Of a stretch of DNA of 64,000 bases, positions 9,241-17,979 are shown piece by piece. The notes beneath the pieces were generated by a model that was not told the DNA's origin, searched no databases, and saw only the letters and a program-made list of their open reading frames with translations. The position numbers were made by a program, and so were the translations under genes. Every line of letters starts with the position of its first letter. The stretch's first letter is position 1. This DNA comes from Desulfatirhabdium butyrativorans DSM 18734 (lineage in GTDB: Bacteria > Desulfobacterota > Desulfobacteria > Desulfobacterales > Desulfatirhabdiaceae), in contig NZ_KE386986.1 of assembly GCF_000429925.1 (NCBI RefSeq), positions 168,218-232,217 of the forward strand, in the 5' to 3' direction.

Positions 9241-9267
9241 GGGCAATCAATAGAGGAGTGCGTTTGT

Positions 9268-10089
9268 ATGGCAGAAAGCGTTTCGCTTCAACCCGGCACG
9301 GAGAAGACCTTCTATCATCCACAGAAAGGCGCCGAGCCGCCGATTCTCGAAATCGACAATTTCAACCTCTGGTACGGGGAGAAGCAGGCCCTGTTCAACA
9401 ACACCATTTCGGTCGAAAAAGGGCTCGTCACGGCGTTGGTCGGGCCTTCCGGGTGCGGCAAGTCCACGCTGCTCCGGTCGCTGAACCGGATGAACGATCT
9501 GATCGAGGGGCTTCGCATCTCCGGGCAGGTCCGGCTGGACGGGCAGAATATCTTCGATCCGCAGATCGATGTCATCGCCCTGCGGAAACGGATGGGCATG
9601 GTATTTCAAAAACCCAATCCGTTTCCGATGACGATTTTTGACAATGTGGCCTACCCCCTCAGGGTGGATGGGGTGCGGGACCGCAATGTGCTGCGGGAAA
9701 CGGCGGAGCGATCCCTGATGGCCGCAGCCCTCTGGGATGAGGTCAAGGACAGGCTGAAGGACAATGCCCTGGGGATGTCGGGCGGTCAGCAGCAGCGATT
9801 GTGCATTGCCCGGGCCATTGCAGCGGATCCCGAGGTGCTCCTGATGGACGAGCCCTGCTCTGCACTCGATCCCCTGGCTACGTCCAAAATCGAAGACCTC
9901 GTCAACGAATTGCGGGGCCGCTATACGATCATCATCGTGACGCACAACATGCAGCAGGCAGCCCGGGTATCGGACAATACCGTGTTCATGTATCTGGGCC
10001 GAATCATCGAATACGGAAAAACCGATACCATTTTCACCAAACCGAGAAGCCAGCGGACCCAGGACTATGTCACGGGCCGTTTCGGATGA
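9268..10089 (+). CDS. pstB: Phosphate ABC transporter ATP-binding protein
   Basis: Cytoplasmic ATPase that powers PstCA. The 273-residue product has Walker [10 protein letters not shown] about residues 59-67, the ABC signature M-S-G-G-Q-Q-Q-R near 170, Walker B V-L-L-M-D-E-P near 190 and the switch histidine in I-V-T-H-N-M near 225. PstB-specific features include [14 protein letters not shown] ribosome site (GAGGAG) precedes the ATG at 9268. Length and motif spacing are normal. Confidence 0.97.
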   Translation: MAESVSLQPGTEKTFYHPQKGAEPPILEIDNFNLWYGEKQALFNNTISVEKGLVTALVGPSGCGKSTLLRSLNRMNDLIEGLRISGQVRLDGQNIFDPQIDVIALRKRMGMVFQKPNPFPMTIFDNVAYPLRVDGVRDRNVLRETAERSLMAAALWDEVKDRLKDNALGMSGGQQQRLCIARAIAADPEVLLMDEPCSALDPLATSKIEDLVNELRGRYTIIIVTHNMQQAARVSDNTVFMYLGRIIEYGKTDTIFTKPRSQRTQDYVTGRFG

Positions 10090-10113
10090 TGGCATACAGG
10101 ATAGGATGAGACC

Positions 10114-10830
10114 ATGACCCGACATTTTTTGAAGGAACTCGAGAAGATCAAGAAGATGATCCTGACGCTGGGTGCGCAGGTGGAAGAGCAGGTGCAGCTT
10201 GCGGTCCAGGCCATCACCCAGACCGACGCGCGTCTGGCGGAAAAAATCATTCGAACCGATCATGAAATCGATGACATGGAAGTCGAAGTGGAAGAGGAAT
10301 GCCTCAAGGTGCTGGCCCTGCACCAGCCGGTGGCCATCGATCTGCGGTTTCTGGTGGCCGTCATCAAGATCAACAACGATCTGGAGCGCATCGGGGATGA
10401 AGCGGTCAACATCGCCCAGCGGGTGGAGGCGATCAGCCGGAAAAAAGGCATTGCATTTACCTTCGATTACTCCATGATGGCGACCAAGGCCGAATTCATG
10501 CTGAAGAAAAGCCTCGATGCCCTGGTCAACATGGATATCGATCTGGCCTACAAGGTGCTGATCCTCGACGACGAAGTCGATGCCATCAAGCGGCTGGCCT
10601 ACGACAGGATCAAGGAAGCCATGCGCATCCATCCGGATCATGTCGGCTATCTGATCAACCTGCTGCTCGTATCCCGGCACATCGAGCGGATCGCCGATCA
10701 TTCCACGAACATTGCAGAGGAAGTCATCTACCTCATTGACGGGGAGATTGTGCGACACGAGATGGGCAAGGAAGAAAAGCTGGCGAGAACCGCCCTTGCG
10801 AATGCACAAGCGGGAGCGGTTCCCGGCTGA
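10114..10830 (+). CDS. phoU: Phosphate transport system regulatory protein PhoU
   Basis: PhoU couples Pst activity to the PhoR/PhoB sensor system and limits phosphate uptake. The 238-residue product is helical with the two repeated PhoU motifs: E-x-D-x-x-D-D-M-E-V-E-V near residues 48-58, R-F-L-V-A-V-I-K-I-N-N-D-L-E-R-I-G-D-E-A near 80-100, and the second copy H-I-E-R-I-A-D-H-S-T-N-I-A-E-E near 190-205. It ends the pst operon. No phoBR pair adjoins it; the two-component system at 47.5 kb is too far away to assign to this role. Confidence 0.96.
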   Translation: MTRHFLKELEKIKKMILTLGAQVEEQVQLAVQAITQTDARLAEKIIRTDHEIDDMEVEVEEECLKVLALHQPVAIDLRFLVAVIKINNDLERIGDEAVNIAQRVEAISRKKGIAFTFDYSMMATKAEFMLKKSLDALVNMDIDLAYKVLILDDEVDAIKRLAYDRIKEAMRIHPDHVGYLINLLLVSRHIERIADHSTNIAEEVIYLIDGEIVRHEMGKEEKLARTALANAQAGAVPG

Positions 10831-10885
10831 TGAGAATGTCGAGGTAGGCGCTGCGGAGACGATCGGTTTTTAACGATAATCCCCC

Positions 10886-10912
10886 ATGAACCGGGGTTTC
10901 ACCCCGGTTCAT
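10886..10912. terminator. Perfect hairpin after phoU
   Basis: An 11-bp perfect inverted repeat (ATGAACCGGGG / CCCCGGTTCAT) with a 5-base loop lies 55 bases past phoU. It has no T-run after it, so it may end transcription in a Rho-dependent or bidirectional way, or simply be part of a repeat. Its right arm and the following bases recur near 25.21 kb. Confidence 0.4.
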
Positions 10913-10990
10913 GAAAGTCGCAGGAGCAAGCTACAAAAAATGGGAGCCATCCGCTTTCTTCTGACTCCTGACTTCTGACTCCTGATATTC
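10902..10990 (+). repeat. Shared module: CCCCGGTT-ATGAAAGTCGCAGG with TGACTCC heptamers
   Basis: The sequence from CCCCGGTTCATGAAAGTCGCAGG through GCCATCCGCTTTC to TTCTGACTCCTGAC reappears at 25211-25300 with only modest changes. Both copies end in TGACTCC-type heptamer repeats. This looks like one mobile or duplicated intergenic module. Confidence 0.6.
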
Positions 10991-11036
10991 GACCTTCGAA
11001 GGAATGTGGCGGCCTAACAGTCGCTTTACGGTACTG

Positions 11037-11137
11037 CCGACTGCCCACTGCCGACTGCCCACTGCCGACTGCCCACTGCCGACTGCCCACTGCCGACTGC
11101 CGACTGCCCACTGCCCACTGCCCACTGCCCACTATCC
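11037..11137 (+). repeat. Tandem heptamer array ACTGCCC/ACTGCCG
   Basis: About fourteen head-to-tail heptamers alternate between ACTGCCC and ACTGCCG, ending just before the stop of the amino-acid binding-protein gene. The reverse complement heptamer GGGCAGT also forms the short array after gpmI at 3096. There are no unique spacers, so it is not a CRISPR array. The arrangement resembles the short tandemly repeated heptamers (STRR) known from cyanobacterial genomes. Confidence 0.9.
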
Positions 11138-11143
11138 CGGCCT

Positions 11144-11992
11144 TTACTGCACAAGCCCTTCCCAATCCTTCGTTTCGAACCAGTAGTGTTTTCTTTCCTT
11201 GAGCCATCCTTCCGCAGCAACGACCGTGATCCAGTTGTCGAGATAATTGACGGTGTCGAAATCCCCTTTCCGCACGGCAAAACCGATGGGCTCCTGCGTA
11301 AATGTCCCTTCGATCGGCAAGAAGAGCTTGTCCGGGTATTTGATGGCATAGAAGGCCGGCGTCGGCGCCGAGCCGACCACCGCGTGGGCCTTGCCGTTCA
11401 GCGCTTCCTGGTAGGCCTGCGCCTCGTCATCGAAGAGCGTCATTTTGGCTTTGGGCATGAATTGCTTGACTGCCGTTACCGCCGTAGAGCCGAGACGGAG
11501 CGCAATGGTGACATCGGGCTTGTTGAAGTCTTCTATGGATTTGAATCCTGCAGCCAGGGTTTTGTTGGCCACGATGGCCTGGCCGGTATGGTCGTACGGT
11601 ATGGAAAAATTGACCTTGAGATTGCGATCCGGGCGGATGCCCATGCCGCCGATGATGATGTCAAATTTGCCGGTCAGAAGGGCTGGAATGATGCCCGCCC
11701 ACTTGGTGGGGACAAATTCGATCTTGACGCCCATGTCCTGTGCCAGCCGTTTGGCGACATCGATTTCAAAACCGATGAGATCGCCGTTTTTTGCGGTCAT
11801 GGCCCAGGGCACGAACGTGGACATGCCTACCCGCAGTGTGCCCCGCTTCATGGCCTGCTCGATCATGCTTTCGGATACCAGTTTGTTCTGGATTTCGCCA
11901 GCCATTGCCGGAAGGATCGAATACCAGCAGCAAACCAGGGCAACCAGCGCAGCGCTCCAGATCAGTCCCGCATTGAGTCGATAGCCGTTCAT
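11144..11992 (-). CDS. Amino-acid ABC transporter, substrate-binding protein
   Basis: Periplasmic binding protein of a polar amino-acid importer (SBP family 3). The 282-residue protein has a signal peptide/TM (hydrophobic block about residues 8-28), then R-G-T-L-R-V-G-M-S near residue 49, a D-x-x-G-F-E-I-D-V-A motif near 75, and [16 protein letters not shown]. The ATG at 11992 is chosen because AAAGGAG sits 8 bases before it; an ATG 18 bases upstream has no such site. It is the last gene of a minus-strand operon. Substrate cannot be read from sequence. Confidence 0.9.
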   Translation of the reverse strand: MNGYRLNAGLIWSAALVALVCCWYSILPAMAGEIQNKLVSESMIEQAMKRGTLRVGMSTFVPWAMTAKNGDLIGFEIDVAKRLAQDMGVKIEFVPTKWAGIIPALLTGKFDIIIGGMGIRPDRNLKVNFSIPYDHTGQAIVANKTLAAGFKSIEDFNKPDVTIALRLGSTAVTAVKQFMPKAKMTLFDDEAQAYQEALNGKAHAVVGSAPTPAFYAIKYPDKLFLPIEGTFTQEPIGFAVRKGDFDTVNYLDNWITVVAAEGWLKERKHYWFETKDWEGLVQ

Positions 11993-12016
11993 GGACGATT
12001 CTCCTTTCAACAGTTG

Positions 12017-12916
12017 TTAGGATTGCGTTCGAAAAAGGGTGGATGCCGCATGTTTGCGAACGCGACGCTCCATACGGGATATGACATAGGAAAGACCAAA
12101 TGTCAAAACCGCATACATGGCGGTAATGGTGATCCATGTCTCGAAATTCAGATAGGTTGCGGAGATGATTTCCGTGCCCTGGAAACAGAGTTCCCGGATG
12201 GAAATCACCGAAACGATGGCTGAATCCTTGATGGTGGAAATGAACTGCCCGGATAGCGGAGGCAGGATATTGCGGATGGCCTGGGGCAGAATGACATGCT
12301 GCAGCCGCTGCATGCGGGAAAGCCCGAGCGCGTCGGCTGCCTCGAACTGTCCACGGTCGATGCCTGCGATGCCTGCCCGGATGATTTCGGCAATGTAGAC
12401 TGCTTCGATGATCGCGATGCTGATTGTGGCCGACAGAAAAGGCGACAGATGGCGCAGCGGCCCGAAAAGAAATTCGATCCAGGCGATCATGGTGGTGGGG
12501 AAAATCGTGGTGATTACAGCGGGATCGATGACGGGAAGCAGCTTTTCGCTGAAAAAATAATAGCCGATGAAGATAATGACGATGGGCGGCGTGTTGCGGA
12601 CCAGCTCCAGGAAGGTGCGCCCGATCAACCGGTTGAAAAGACGCTGGCTCAGGCGCAGCAGCGCAACGATCAGTCCCAGGGGGATGGCGATGAGCATGGC
12701 CCAGATGCTGAGCCGGATCGTGGTGCAAAGTCCCTGCAGCAGCAGACCGGCGCCGAGTTTTCCGGTGGCCGGGTCGGTGCGCAGGACATACCCCCACAGG
12801 CCCGCCCAGTTCCACCGGTAATTGAGCGAGCTGACGATGCGCCAGGCGGCGAACGACAGGGTCGCAAGGATGGCGGCTGCGATCACCGTATCCAGGATGG
12901 TCCATCGATATTTCAT
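12017..12916 (-). CDS. Amino-acid ABC transporter permease (HisMQ family)
   Basis: Inner-membrane permease of the importer; 299 residues with about five to six hydrophobic segments. The HisMQ family block T-T-I-R-L-S-I-W-A near residue 63, R-N-T-P-P-I-V-I-I-F near 110, and the ATPase-contact loop A-A-D-A-L-G-L-S-R near 195 are visible. It has a longer N-terminus than the shortest family members, like its partner at 13.7 kb. It lies between the ATPase and the binding-protein genes on the same strand. Confidence 0.92.
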   Translation of the reverse strand: MKYRWTILDTVIAAAILATLSFAAWRIVSSLNYRWNWAGLWGYVLRTDPATGKLGAGLLLQGLCTTIRLSIWAMLIAIPLGLIVALLRLSQRLFNRLIGRTFLELVRNTPPIVIIFIGYYFFSEKLLPVIDPAVITTIFPTTMIAWIEFLFGPLRHLSPFLSATISIAIIEAVYIAEIIRAGIAGIDRGQFEAADALGLSRMQRLQHVILPQAIRNILPPLSGQFISTIKDSAIVSVISIRELCFQGTEIISATYLNFETWITITAMYAVLTFGLSYVISRMERRVRKHAASTLFRTQS

Positions 12917-12922
12917 CGGCTT

Positions 12923-13690
12923 TCAGCAAATCTTGATTTGACTCAGGAATTCCCGGGTCCTTGGTTCGACGGGATTCAGAAAAATCTGATCCGGGCTGCC
13001 GCTTTCGATCAATTGGCCGTTTTCCATGAAAAGGACACGATCGCTCACATCTCTGGCAAATCCCATCTCGTGCGTCACCACAACCATCGTCATGCCCTCG
13101 CTTGCCAGCAGTTTCATCACCTCCAGCACTTCACCGATCATTTCCGGATCGAGCGCGCTGGTGGCCTCGTCGAAAAGCATGATTTTCGGCATCATGGCAA
13201 GGGCCCGTGCAATGGCGACCCGCTGCTGCTGGCCGCCGCTCAGCTCGGAAGGGTAGGCATGGGCCTTGTCTGCAATGGCGATTTTGGTAAGCAGGGCCAT
13301 CGATGTTTCCGTCGATTCCACCTTGCTTTTCTTCCGAACCAGTTGCTGCGCCAGATTGATGTTTTCCAGGACCGTGAGATGCGGGAAAAGATTGAACTGC
13401 TGGAAGACCATTCCGACTTCCTTGCGGATGGCCAGCCGGTTCTGTTTGGAATGATCGAGCAAAATGCCGTCGATGGTGATCGTTCCGGAATCGATGTCCT
13501 CGAGACCGTTCAGACAGCGCAGCAGCGTGGATTTTCCGGAACCGGATGGCCCGATGATGACCACCACCTCGCTTCGCTGGACATGCATGCTGAAATCATG
13601 AAGTGCGACAACGCCATTGGGAAAGCGCTTGAAAATACGTTCGACCGCAATGATGGGCAGGGCAGCGTTTGGATCGCTATTCACCGTCAT
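12923..13690 (-). CDS. Amino-acid ABC transporter ATP-binding protein (GlnQ/HisP type)
   Basis: Cytoplasmic ATPase of the polar amino-acid importer; 255 residues. Walker [10 protein letters not shown] about residues 45-53, signature L-S-G-G-Q-Q-Q-R near 150, Walker [13 protein letters not shown] near 170, switch V-V-V-T-H-E-M-G-F near 205. The frame is open far upstream, but the ATG at 13690 overlaps the stop of the preceding permease by 4 bases (ATGA), which fixes the start. The next gene begins 7 bases after its stop. Confidence 0.95.
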   Translation of the reverse strand: MTVNSDPNAALPIIAVERIFKRFPNGVVALHDFSMHVQRSEVVVIIGPSGSGKSTLLRCLNGLEDIDSGTITIDGILLDHSKQNRLAIRKEVGMVFQQFNLFPHLTVLENINLAQQLVRKKSKVESTETSMALLTKIAIADKAHAYPSELSGGQQQRVAIARALAMMPKIMLFDEATSALDPEMIGEVLEVMKLLASEGMTMVVVTHEMGFARDVSDRVLFMENGQLIESGSPDQIFLNPVEPRTREFLSQIKIC

Positions 13691-14409
13691 CTGCCCCTTC
13701 CATCCATGCGATGCTCCACCCAGGAGGACAGAAAGGAAAGGGATGTGGTGACGATCAGGTACATGGCTGCGACCGTGAACCAGATTTCGAAGGTCAGAAA
13801 CGTGTCTGCGATGATGATCTGGCCCTGGAGCGTGAGGTCTGCAACGGCGATGGCGCTGACCAGGGAAGAATCCTTGATCAGGGAGACGGCCTGGCTGGTG
13901 AGCGGCGGGAGCACGCGGCGAATGGCCTGTGGCAGAACGATCCACCGGTAGGTTTGTTCCAAATCCAATCCCAGACTGTAGGCGGCCTCCCATTGACCTT
14001 TCTGGATGCTCGTAATACCCGAACGGATGATTTCGCCTGCATACGCGCCTTCGAAGAGGCTGAGCGCAAGCACGGCGGATGTCATTTTCGGGATGTTGAA
14101 AATCGGACCGAGCACGAAATAGATGAAGAACAACTGGACCAGAAGCGGCGTATTCCGGATGAATTCCGTATAGAAAGCGGAAGCGCTCCGGGCGACGATC
14201 GAATGGGACAGGCGGAGAAGGGCGGCCGCCAGTCCGATCAGGAAACAGAGCACCAGACTGATTCCGGAAAGCAGCAGCGTCAGGCCGAGTCCCTGAATTA
14301 AAGGTCCCCAGATCAGCCGGCCATCGGCTCGTTCGACCAGATAGCGGCTGACCCTGTACCATTGCCAGTGATAGCCCGACCCGTTTTCTCCGCCCACCAG
14401 AAAGGCCAC
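13687..14409 (-). CDS. Amino-acid ABC transporter permease (HisMQ family), start uncertain
   Basis: Second permease of the importer, with [11 protein letters not shown] and the contact loop A-A-Y-S-L-G-L-D. From the GTG at 14409 the product is 240 residues but would lose half of the first membrane helix. The same frame stays open back to 14529 and encodes a sensible N-terminus ([23 protein letters not shown]), yet contains no ATG, GTG or TTG. Either a rare start is used (an ACG lies 8 bases after AAGG) or one base has been lost or gained. The stop overlaps the ATPase start by 4 bases. Confidence 0.85.
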   Translation of the reverse strand: MAFLVGGENGSGYHWQWYRVSRYLVERADGRLIWGPLIQGLGLTLLLSGISLVLCFLIGLAAALLRLSHSIVARSASAFYTEFIRNTPLLVQLFFIYFVLGPIFNIPKMTSAVLALSLFEGAYAGEIIRSGITSIQKGQWEAAYSLGLDLEQTYRWIVLPQAIRRVLPPLTSQAVSLIKDSSLVSAIAVADLTLQGQIIIADTFLTFEIWFTVAAMYLIVTTSLSFLSSWVEHRMDGRGR

Positions 14410-14563
14410 GATGGCTGACAGGACAAGCCCGTACAGAAGCCCATCCGCAAGGTTGGTGATCGGTCTGTGTCCGAAATATTTCTTGGTATTCGTGGTGTCA
14501 TCCTTGTTCGAATCGCCGATGATATCGCATCAAAACCCGGGCGGATGATCCCGGCGATTCAGT

Positions 14564-15055
14564 TCAGGTGGATTCGGGTGCAAAAATTTTAGAAGCCAGA
14601 TCGATGTCTTCCGGACAGAAGACGAAAAGGCATTTGGAATCCGGTGAGGAGACGGAGCCGTAGACATAATTGATGTTGATGCCTTCCTGCCCGAATTTGT
14701 TTGAGATTTCCGCAAGAACGCCGGGTCTGTTTTCCAGCTCGATGGCGATTACGGGCATGATGTCGAAAAGATAGTCGTTCCGGCTCAGCAGATCGATGGC
14801 CTTGTCCGTATGATCGACCAGAATCCGGATCAGGGCGTATTCGGAGGAATCTTTCCGGATGGAATTGTAACTGGCCACGGAAGCGATCCGTTTGAGGGAT
14901 TTCCCCCGGGCTTGAAAGAGTTCCTTGACGTAGCTCGATGCATCCTGGATCGTCAGCGCGTCGATGTTGATGTTTGCATTGGCCAGCAGGGCGGCCAGTT
15001 TGCCCAGCTCACCCGGGACGTTTTTGAGAAACAGGGAAATTTCCGTGCGGACCAT
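14564..15055 (-). CDS. Tandem ACT-domain protein
   Basis: A 163-residue soluble protein made of two ACT domains: the first (about residues 4-75) starts I-S-L-F-L-K-N-V-P-G-E-L-G, the second (about 90-160) contains I-E-L-E-N-R-P-G-V-L-A-E-I. ACT domains bind small ligands, usually amino acids, and have no activity alone. The ATG at 15055 follows GGAGG by 5 bases. It is the first gene of a minus-strand run with the amino-acid importer, so a sensing or regulatory role for that importer is plausible but inferred. A good promoter lies upstream. Confidence 0.88.
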   Translation of the reverse strand: MVRTEISLFLKNVPGELGKLAALLANANINIDALTIQDASSYVKELFQARGKSLKRIASVASYNSIRKDSSEYALIRILVDHTDKAIDLLSRNDYLFDIMPVIAIELENRPGVLAEISNKFGQEGININYVYGSVSSPDSKCLFVFCPEDIDLASKIFAPEST

Positions 15056-15107
15056 GATGCCTCCACTGTGATGGGGTTGTTGGAACAGAGATTGTCGAAA
15101 CGATTTT

Positions 15108-15136
15108 TCTATAACGAATTGAAGAGGGATAGTCAA
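15108..15136 (-). promoter_or_regulatory. Sigma-70-like promoter of the ACT/amino-acid importer operon
   Basis: On the minus strand TTGACT (15136-15131), a 17-base spacer and TATAGA (15113-15108) form a near-consensus promoter about 50 bases upstream of the ACT-domain start codon. Confidence 0.65.
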
Positions 15137-15227
15137 ACGCAAGAAAAGAAACGCTGGGGGTATCGACTTCTGGCGATGCGCAAGAGCGGATTTTGGCTGC
15201 CACAGGAAATTTTATCGCCGAATCGTA

Positions 15228-15256
15228 TTGACAATCAACCGGGATGCTGCTAAAAA
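15228..15256 (+). promoter_or_regulatory. Sigma-70-like promoter of tRNA-Lys
   Basis: TTGACA at 15228-15233, a 17-base spacer, and TAAAAA at 15251-15256, placed 24 bases before the 5' end of the tRNA. Confidence 0.7.
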
Positions 15257-15280
15257 GCCCAAGTCTTTCATGGTCGCATC

Positions 15281-15357
15281 GGGCCGTTAGCTCAACTAGG
15301 CAGAGCACCTGACTCTTAATCAGATGGTTCCGCGTTCGATTCGCGGACGGCCCACCA
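15281..15357 (+). tRNA. tRNA-Lys (anticodon CTT)
   Basis: A 7-bp acceptor stem (GGGCCGT with ACGGCCC), D-arm GCTC...GAGC, anticodon loop CTCTTAA giving CTT, and T-arm CCGCG-TTCGATT-CGCGG fold into a full cloverleaf. The discriminator A and CCA are encoded (15354-15357). It reads AAG lysine codons. It stands alone with its own promoter. Confidence 0.96.
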
Positions 15358-15787
15358 CCAGCGCTCATCCCGGACATGGAAATCGGGACCTTCGGTACGA
15401 TCTCTTCGCAGAATCAAATCTGCTTTCCATTCCAGTCCATCCAAGGTCATCTTCTGTCAGGGTCGCGGCAATCGGCTGTATCACGCTGCAGTTGCCGCTG
15501 ACAGGGTCTCGAACCATACGGATGGGCATTCATTGTTCCCGTAGGTTGATGGTTTCGCAGAAGAGTCGTCAAAAATATCCGTCGAAAACAGTTGACAGCA
15601 ACCCGATGCATGTTGTAGGCAAACCATTACAGGCCGTGATCTGTGTCGCAACCCCAACCGATAACGAAAACAACTTGCCCCGATCGTAATTTCCCATTGA
15701 GCGACGCCATCTTTCACGTCTGTAGCCATCGATCCAAACCGATCGCCGATCATACCGACAACCCCAAATGAACGAACCACATTTTAG
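15358..15787. other. Non-coding stretch between tRNA-Lys and repeat B
   Basis: No convincing gene, RNA or regulatory signal is visible. Short open frames here have no ribosome site and no recognisable protein character. It is followed by the repeat at 15788 and then by about 190 bases of rho leader. Confidence 0.5.
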
Positions 15788-15949
15788 TGAACTCGTAAAA
15801 AGTCAAAATTCAGGCGGCTTTGTAAAAAGGCCGCAGACAGGGCGCGCAAATCCTGAGGAATGAGGCGTAGTTGACCTACGCCGCAGTGACGAAGGATGCA
15901 GCGCAATCCCGCGATGCGCGGGATATCCGGACTTTTTACGAAGTCGTCA
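15788..15949. repeat. MITE-like repeat family B
   Basis: About 162 bp bounded by inverted ends GAACTCGTAAAAAGTC and (reverse complement of the right end) GACTTCGTAAAAAGTC. Two internal small hairpins are visible (GGCGTAG-ttga-CTACGCC and CCCGCG-at-GCGCGGG type). No coding potential. A fragment with a similar TGACTTTTTGCGA end may be present at 26624-26640. Confidence 0.7.
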
Positions 15950-16141
15950 CATTTTCGAAGCCAATACGCCTGAAGCCCATTCCGTTTTCTTTTCGCTGGA
16001 TGTCCCGGGATTTTGGAATGCCGACGAACCCCAAGCGGGTTGATTCATCCCGATGGCCGCAATGATGCGTATACACACGAATCGTGATCTGGATAGAGCG
16101 ATTTATGAAACAACACAGGAGCGTCGTGAGGAACCCCATTC

Positions 16142-17389
16142 ATGAACATCAATGACTTGAAGGACAAAAGAATCGGAGAATTGACTCAGATCGCCAAAGA
16201 ATTGAATATTCACGGGGCAGCTGGTCTTCGCAAGCAGGAATTGATTTTTGCAATTCTCCAATCCCAGATCGAGAAAAACGGATTTCTTTTCGGTGAGGGT
16301 ACACTGGAGATTCTTCCCGACGGGTTCGGTTTTCTCAGGGCGCCCAGTTCCAATTACCTGCCTGGTCCGGACGATATCTATGTCTCTCCTTCCCAGATCC
16401 GGCGCTTCAATCTTCGGACGGGCGACACGATATCGGGGCAGATTCGGCAACCCAAGGAGTCCGAAAGATATTTCGCCTTGCTCAAGGTGGAATCGGTCAA
16501 TTACGAGGATCCTGAACTGGCCAGGGACAAAATTCTCTTCGACAACCTCACGCCTCTCTACCCCAACCGGAAATTCAATCTGGAAACGACGCCCGACAAC
16601 TATTCCAGCCGAATCCTCGATCTGATGATTCCGCTTGGATTCGGCCAACGATCCCTGATCGTTTCTCCGCCCCGATCCGGTAAAACCATGCTGCTGCAGA
16701 ACATCGCCAACAGCATCATCGCCAATCACAAGGATGTCATGCCTTTCATATTGCTGATCGACGAGCGGCCGGAGGAAGTGACGGACATGGAACGCAACGT
16801 CAATGCCGAGGTGATCAGCTCGACGTTCGACGAACCTTCCGAGCGGCATGTCCAGGTGGCGGAGATGGTGATCGAAAAGGCCAAGCGGCTGGTGGAGCAC
16901 AAAAAGGATGTCGTCATCATGCTCGATTCGATCACCCGGTTGGCCAGGGCATACAATGCCGTCGTGCCGCCCAGCGGCAAGCTGCTCTCGGGCGGGGTGG
17001 ACGCCAATGCGCTGCAGCGGCCGAAGCGGTTTTTCGGCGCCGCCCGAAACATCGAAGAAGGCGGGTCGCTGACGATCATCGCTACAGCGCTCATTGATAC
17101 GGGAAGCCGAATGGACGAAGTGATTTTCGAGGAATTCAAGGGGACTGGAAACATGGAAATCCAGCTCGACCGGAAACTGTCCGACAAGCGGGTGTTCCCT
17201 GCCATCGATATCAAGAAATCCGGAACGAGAAAGGAAGAGCTGCTCCTCGATGAAGAGACCCTGAACCGTGTCTGGATTTTGCGAAAATTGCTGACATCGC
17301 TCAACCCAGTCGACAGTCTTGAATTTCTTCTTGAAAAAATGAGTGGAACTAAGGATAATAAACAGTTTCTAATGTCGATGAATTCCTGA
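16142..17389 (+). CDS. rho: Transcription termination factor Rho
   Basis: RNA-dependent ATPase ring that ends transcription at Rho-dependent sites. The 415-residue product has the N-terminal helix domain, the cold-shock-like RNA-binding domain (L-P-D-G-F-G-F-L-R near residue 60, then [10 protein letters not shown]), Walker A S-P-P-R-S-G-K-T near 177-184, D-E-R-P-E-E-V-T-D near 205 and Walker [12 protein letters not shown] near 258-268. The Q-loop/R-loop region [16 protein letters not shown] is intact. Length is normal. A leader of about 190 bases free of genes precedes it. Confidence 0.97.
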   Translation: MNINDLKDKRIGELTQIAKELNIHGAAGLRKQELIFAILQSQIEKNGFLFGEGTLEILPDGFGFLRAPSSNYLPGPDDIYVSPSQIRRFNLRTGDTISGQIRQPKESERYFALLKVESVNYEDPELARDKILFDNLTPLYPNRKFNLETTPDNYSSRILDLMIPLGFGQRSLIVSPPRSGKTMLLQNIANSIIANHKDVMPFILLIDERPEEVTDMERNVNAEVISSTFDEPSERHVQVAEMVIEKAKRLVEHKKDVVIMLDSITRLARAYNAVVPPSGKLLSGGVDANALQRPKRFFGAARNIEEGGSLTIIATALIDTGSRMDEVIFEEFKGTGNMEIQLDRKLSDKRVFPAIDIKKSGTRKEELLLDEETLNRVWILRKLLTSLNPVDSLEFLLEKMSGTKDNKQFLMSMNS

Positions 17390-17479
17390 TGATGCATGTT
17401 GACATTCAGGAAGACGGCATGAACAACATCAACCGCGATTGCAGGCAGGCCAGTTGCAATCCTATCGAGGAGTAGAGGC

Positions 17480-17686
17480 ATGAAACCCGATATTCATCCC
17501 AAATATCAGCAAACCGTGATCAAATGCGCTTGTGGAAATGTCATCGAAGTCGGTTCGACGAAATCGGATATTTCCGTGGAAATCTGTTCCAAATGCCATC
17601 CTTTCTTTACAGGCAAGCAGAAGCTCATTGACACGGCAGGCCGGATCGAACGTTTCCGTAAAAAATACGAGAAGTTCCAGAAATAA
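17480..17686 (+). CDS. rpmE: 50S ribosomal protein L31 (zinc-binding type)
   Basis: A 68-residue large-subunit protein. The zinc-type cysteines are C16 and C18 (K-C-A-C-G) and C36 and C39 (C-S-K-C-H-P-F), so this is the C+ form. The family ending [10 protein letters not shown] is present. A ribosome site GAGGAG lies before the ATG. It follows rho by 90 bases, a common neighbour pair. Confidence 0.96.
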   Translation: MKPDIHPKYQQTVIKCACGNVIEVGSTKSDISVEICSKCHPFFTGKQKLIDTAGRIERFRKKYEKFQK

Positions 17687-17694
17687 TCCGAATC

Positions 17695-17715
17695 GCTGGG
17701 CGGATTCCGCCCAGC
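17695..17715 (+). terminator. Hairpin after rpmE
   Basis: A 9-bp perfect stem (GCTGGGCGG / CCGCCCAGC) with a 3-base loop, 8 bases after the rpmE stop. The tail that follows is only weakly T-rich, so it is a likely but not textbook intrinsic terminator. Confidence 0.55.
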
Positions 17716-17756
17716 TTCGCAACACAGAGGGGCGAGCAGGCCATGCAATCGTAAGA

Positions 17757-17870
17757 TAGTGCCTGAACGGAAACCCGATTTTGGTTACAACCTGAGCCGG
17801 AGGGCAGACTGTTTTGCGATGCAGCGGGAACTTGTCTGAAGCCGCCCGATCTCGTACGGGTCGGGCGGAT
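17757..17870 (+). repeat. Partial copy of MITE-like repeat family A (one end)
   Basis: Begins TAGTGCCTGAACGGAAACCC and continues with ACAACCTGAGCCGGAGGGCAG, TTTTGCGATGCAGCGGGAAC and TTGTCTGAAGCCGCCCGATC, matching one end of the family A copy at 35223. It breaks off near 17870, and the opposite end is missing. Confidence 0.75.
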
Positions 17871-17979
17871 AATGTTTGACTGACTTCCTGTTTCGACTCA
17901 CCGGAGTGTCCCGTTGTGCTGCTCCAAACCGGATGGCACCCCAAAACCAGGCACCCCTTTCAAGGTATCCTTTTTTCCC

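Noticed and set aside
11037..11137. Possible CRISPR array
   Set aside because: Units are 7 bases, head to tail, with no unique spacers and no cas genes nearby.
12296..13951. 551-residue open frame opposite the amino-acid transporter genes
   Set aside because: Antisense shadow over three well-supported minus-strand genes.
15324..15780. Open frames on both strands after tRNA-Lys
   Set aside because: One overlaps the tRNA; the other lacks a ribosome site and recognisable protein character.
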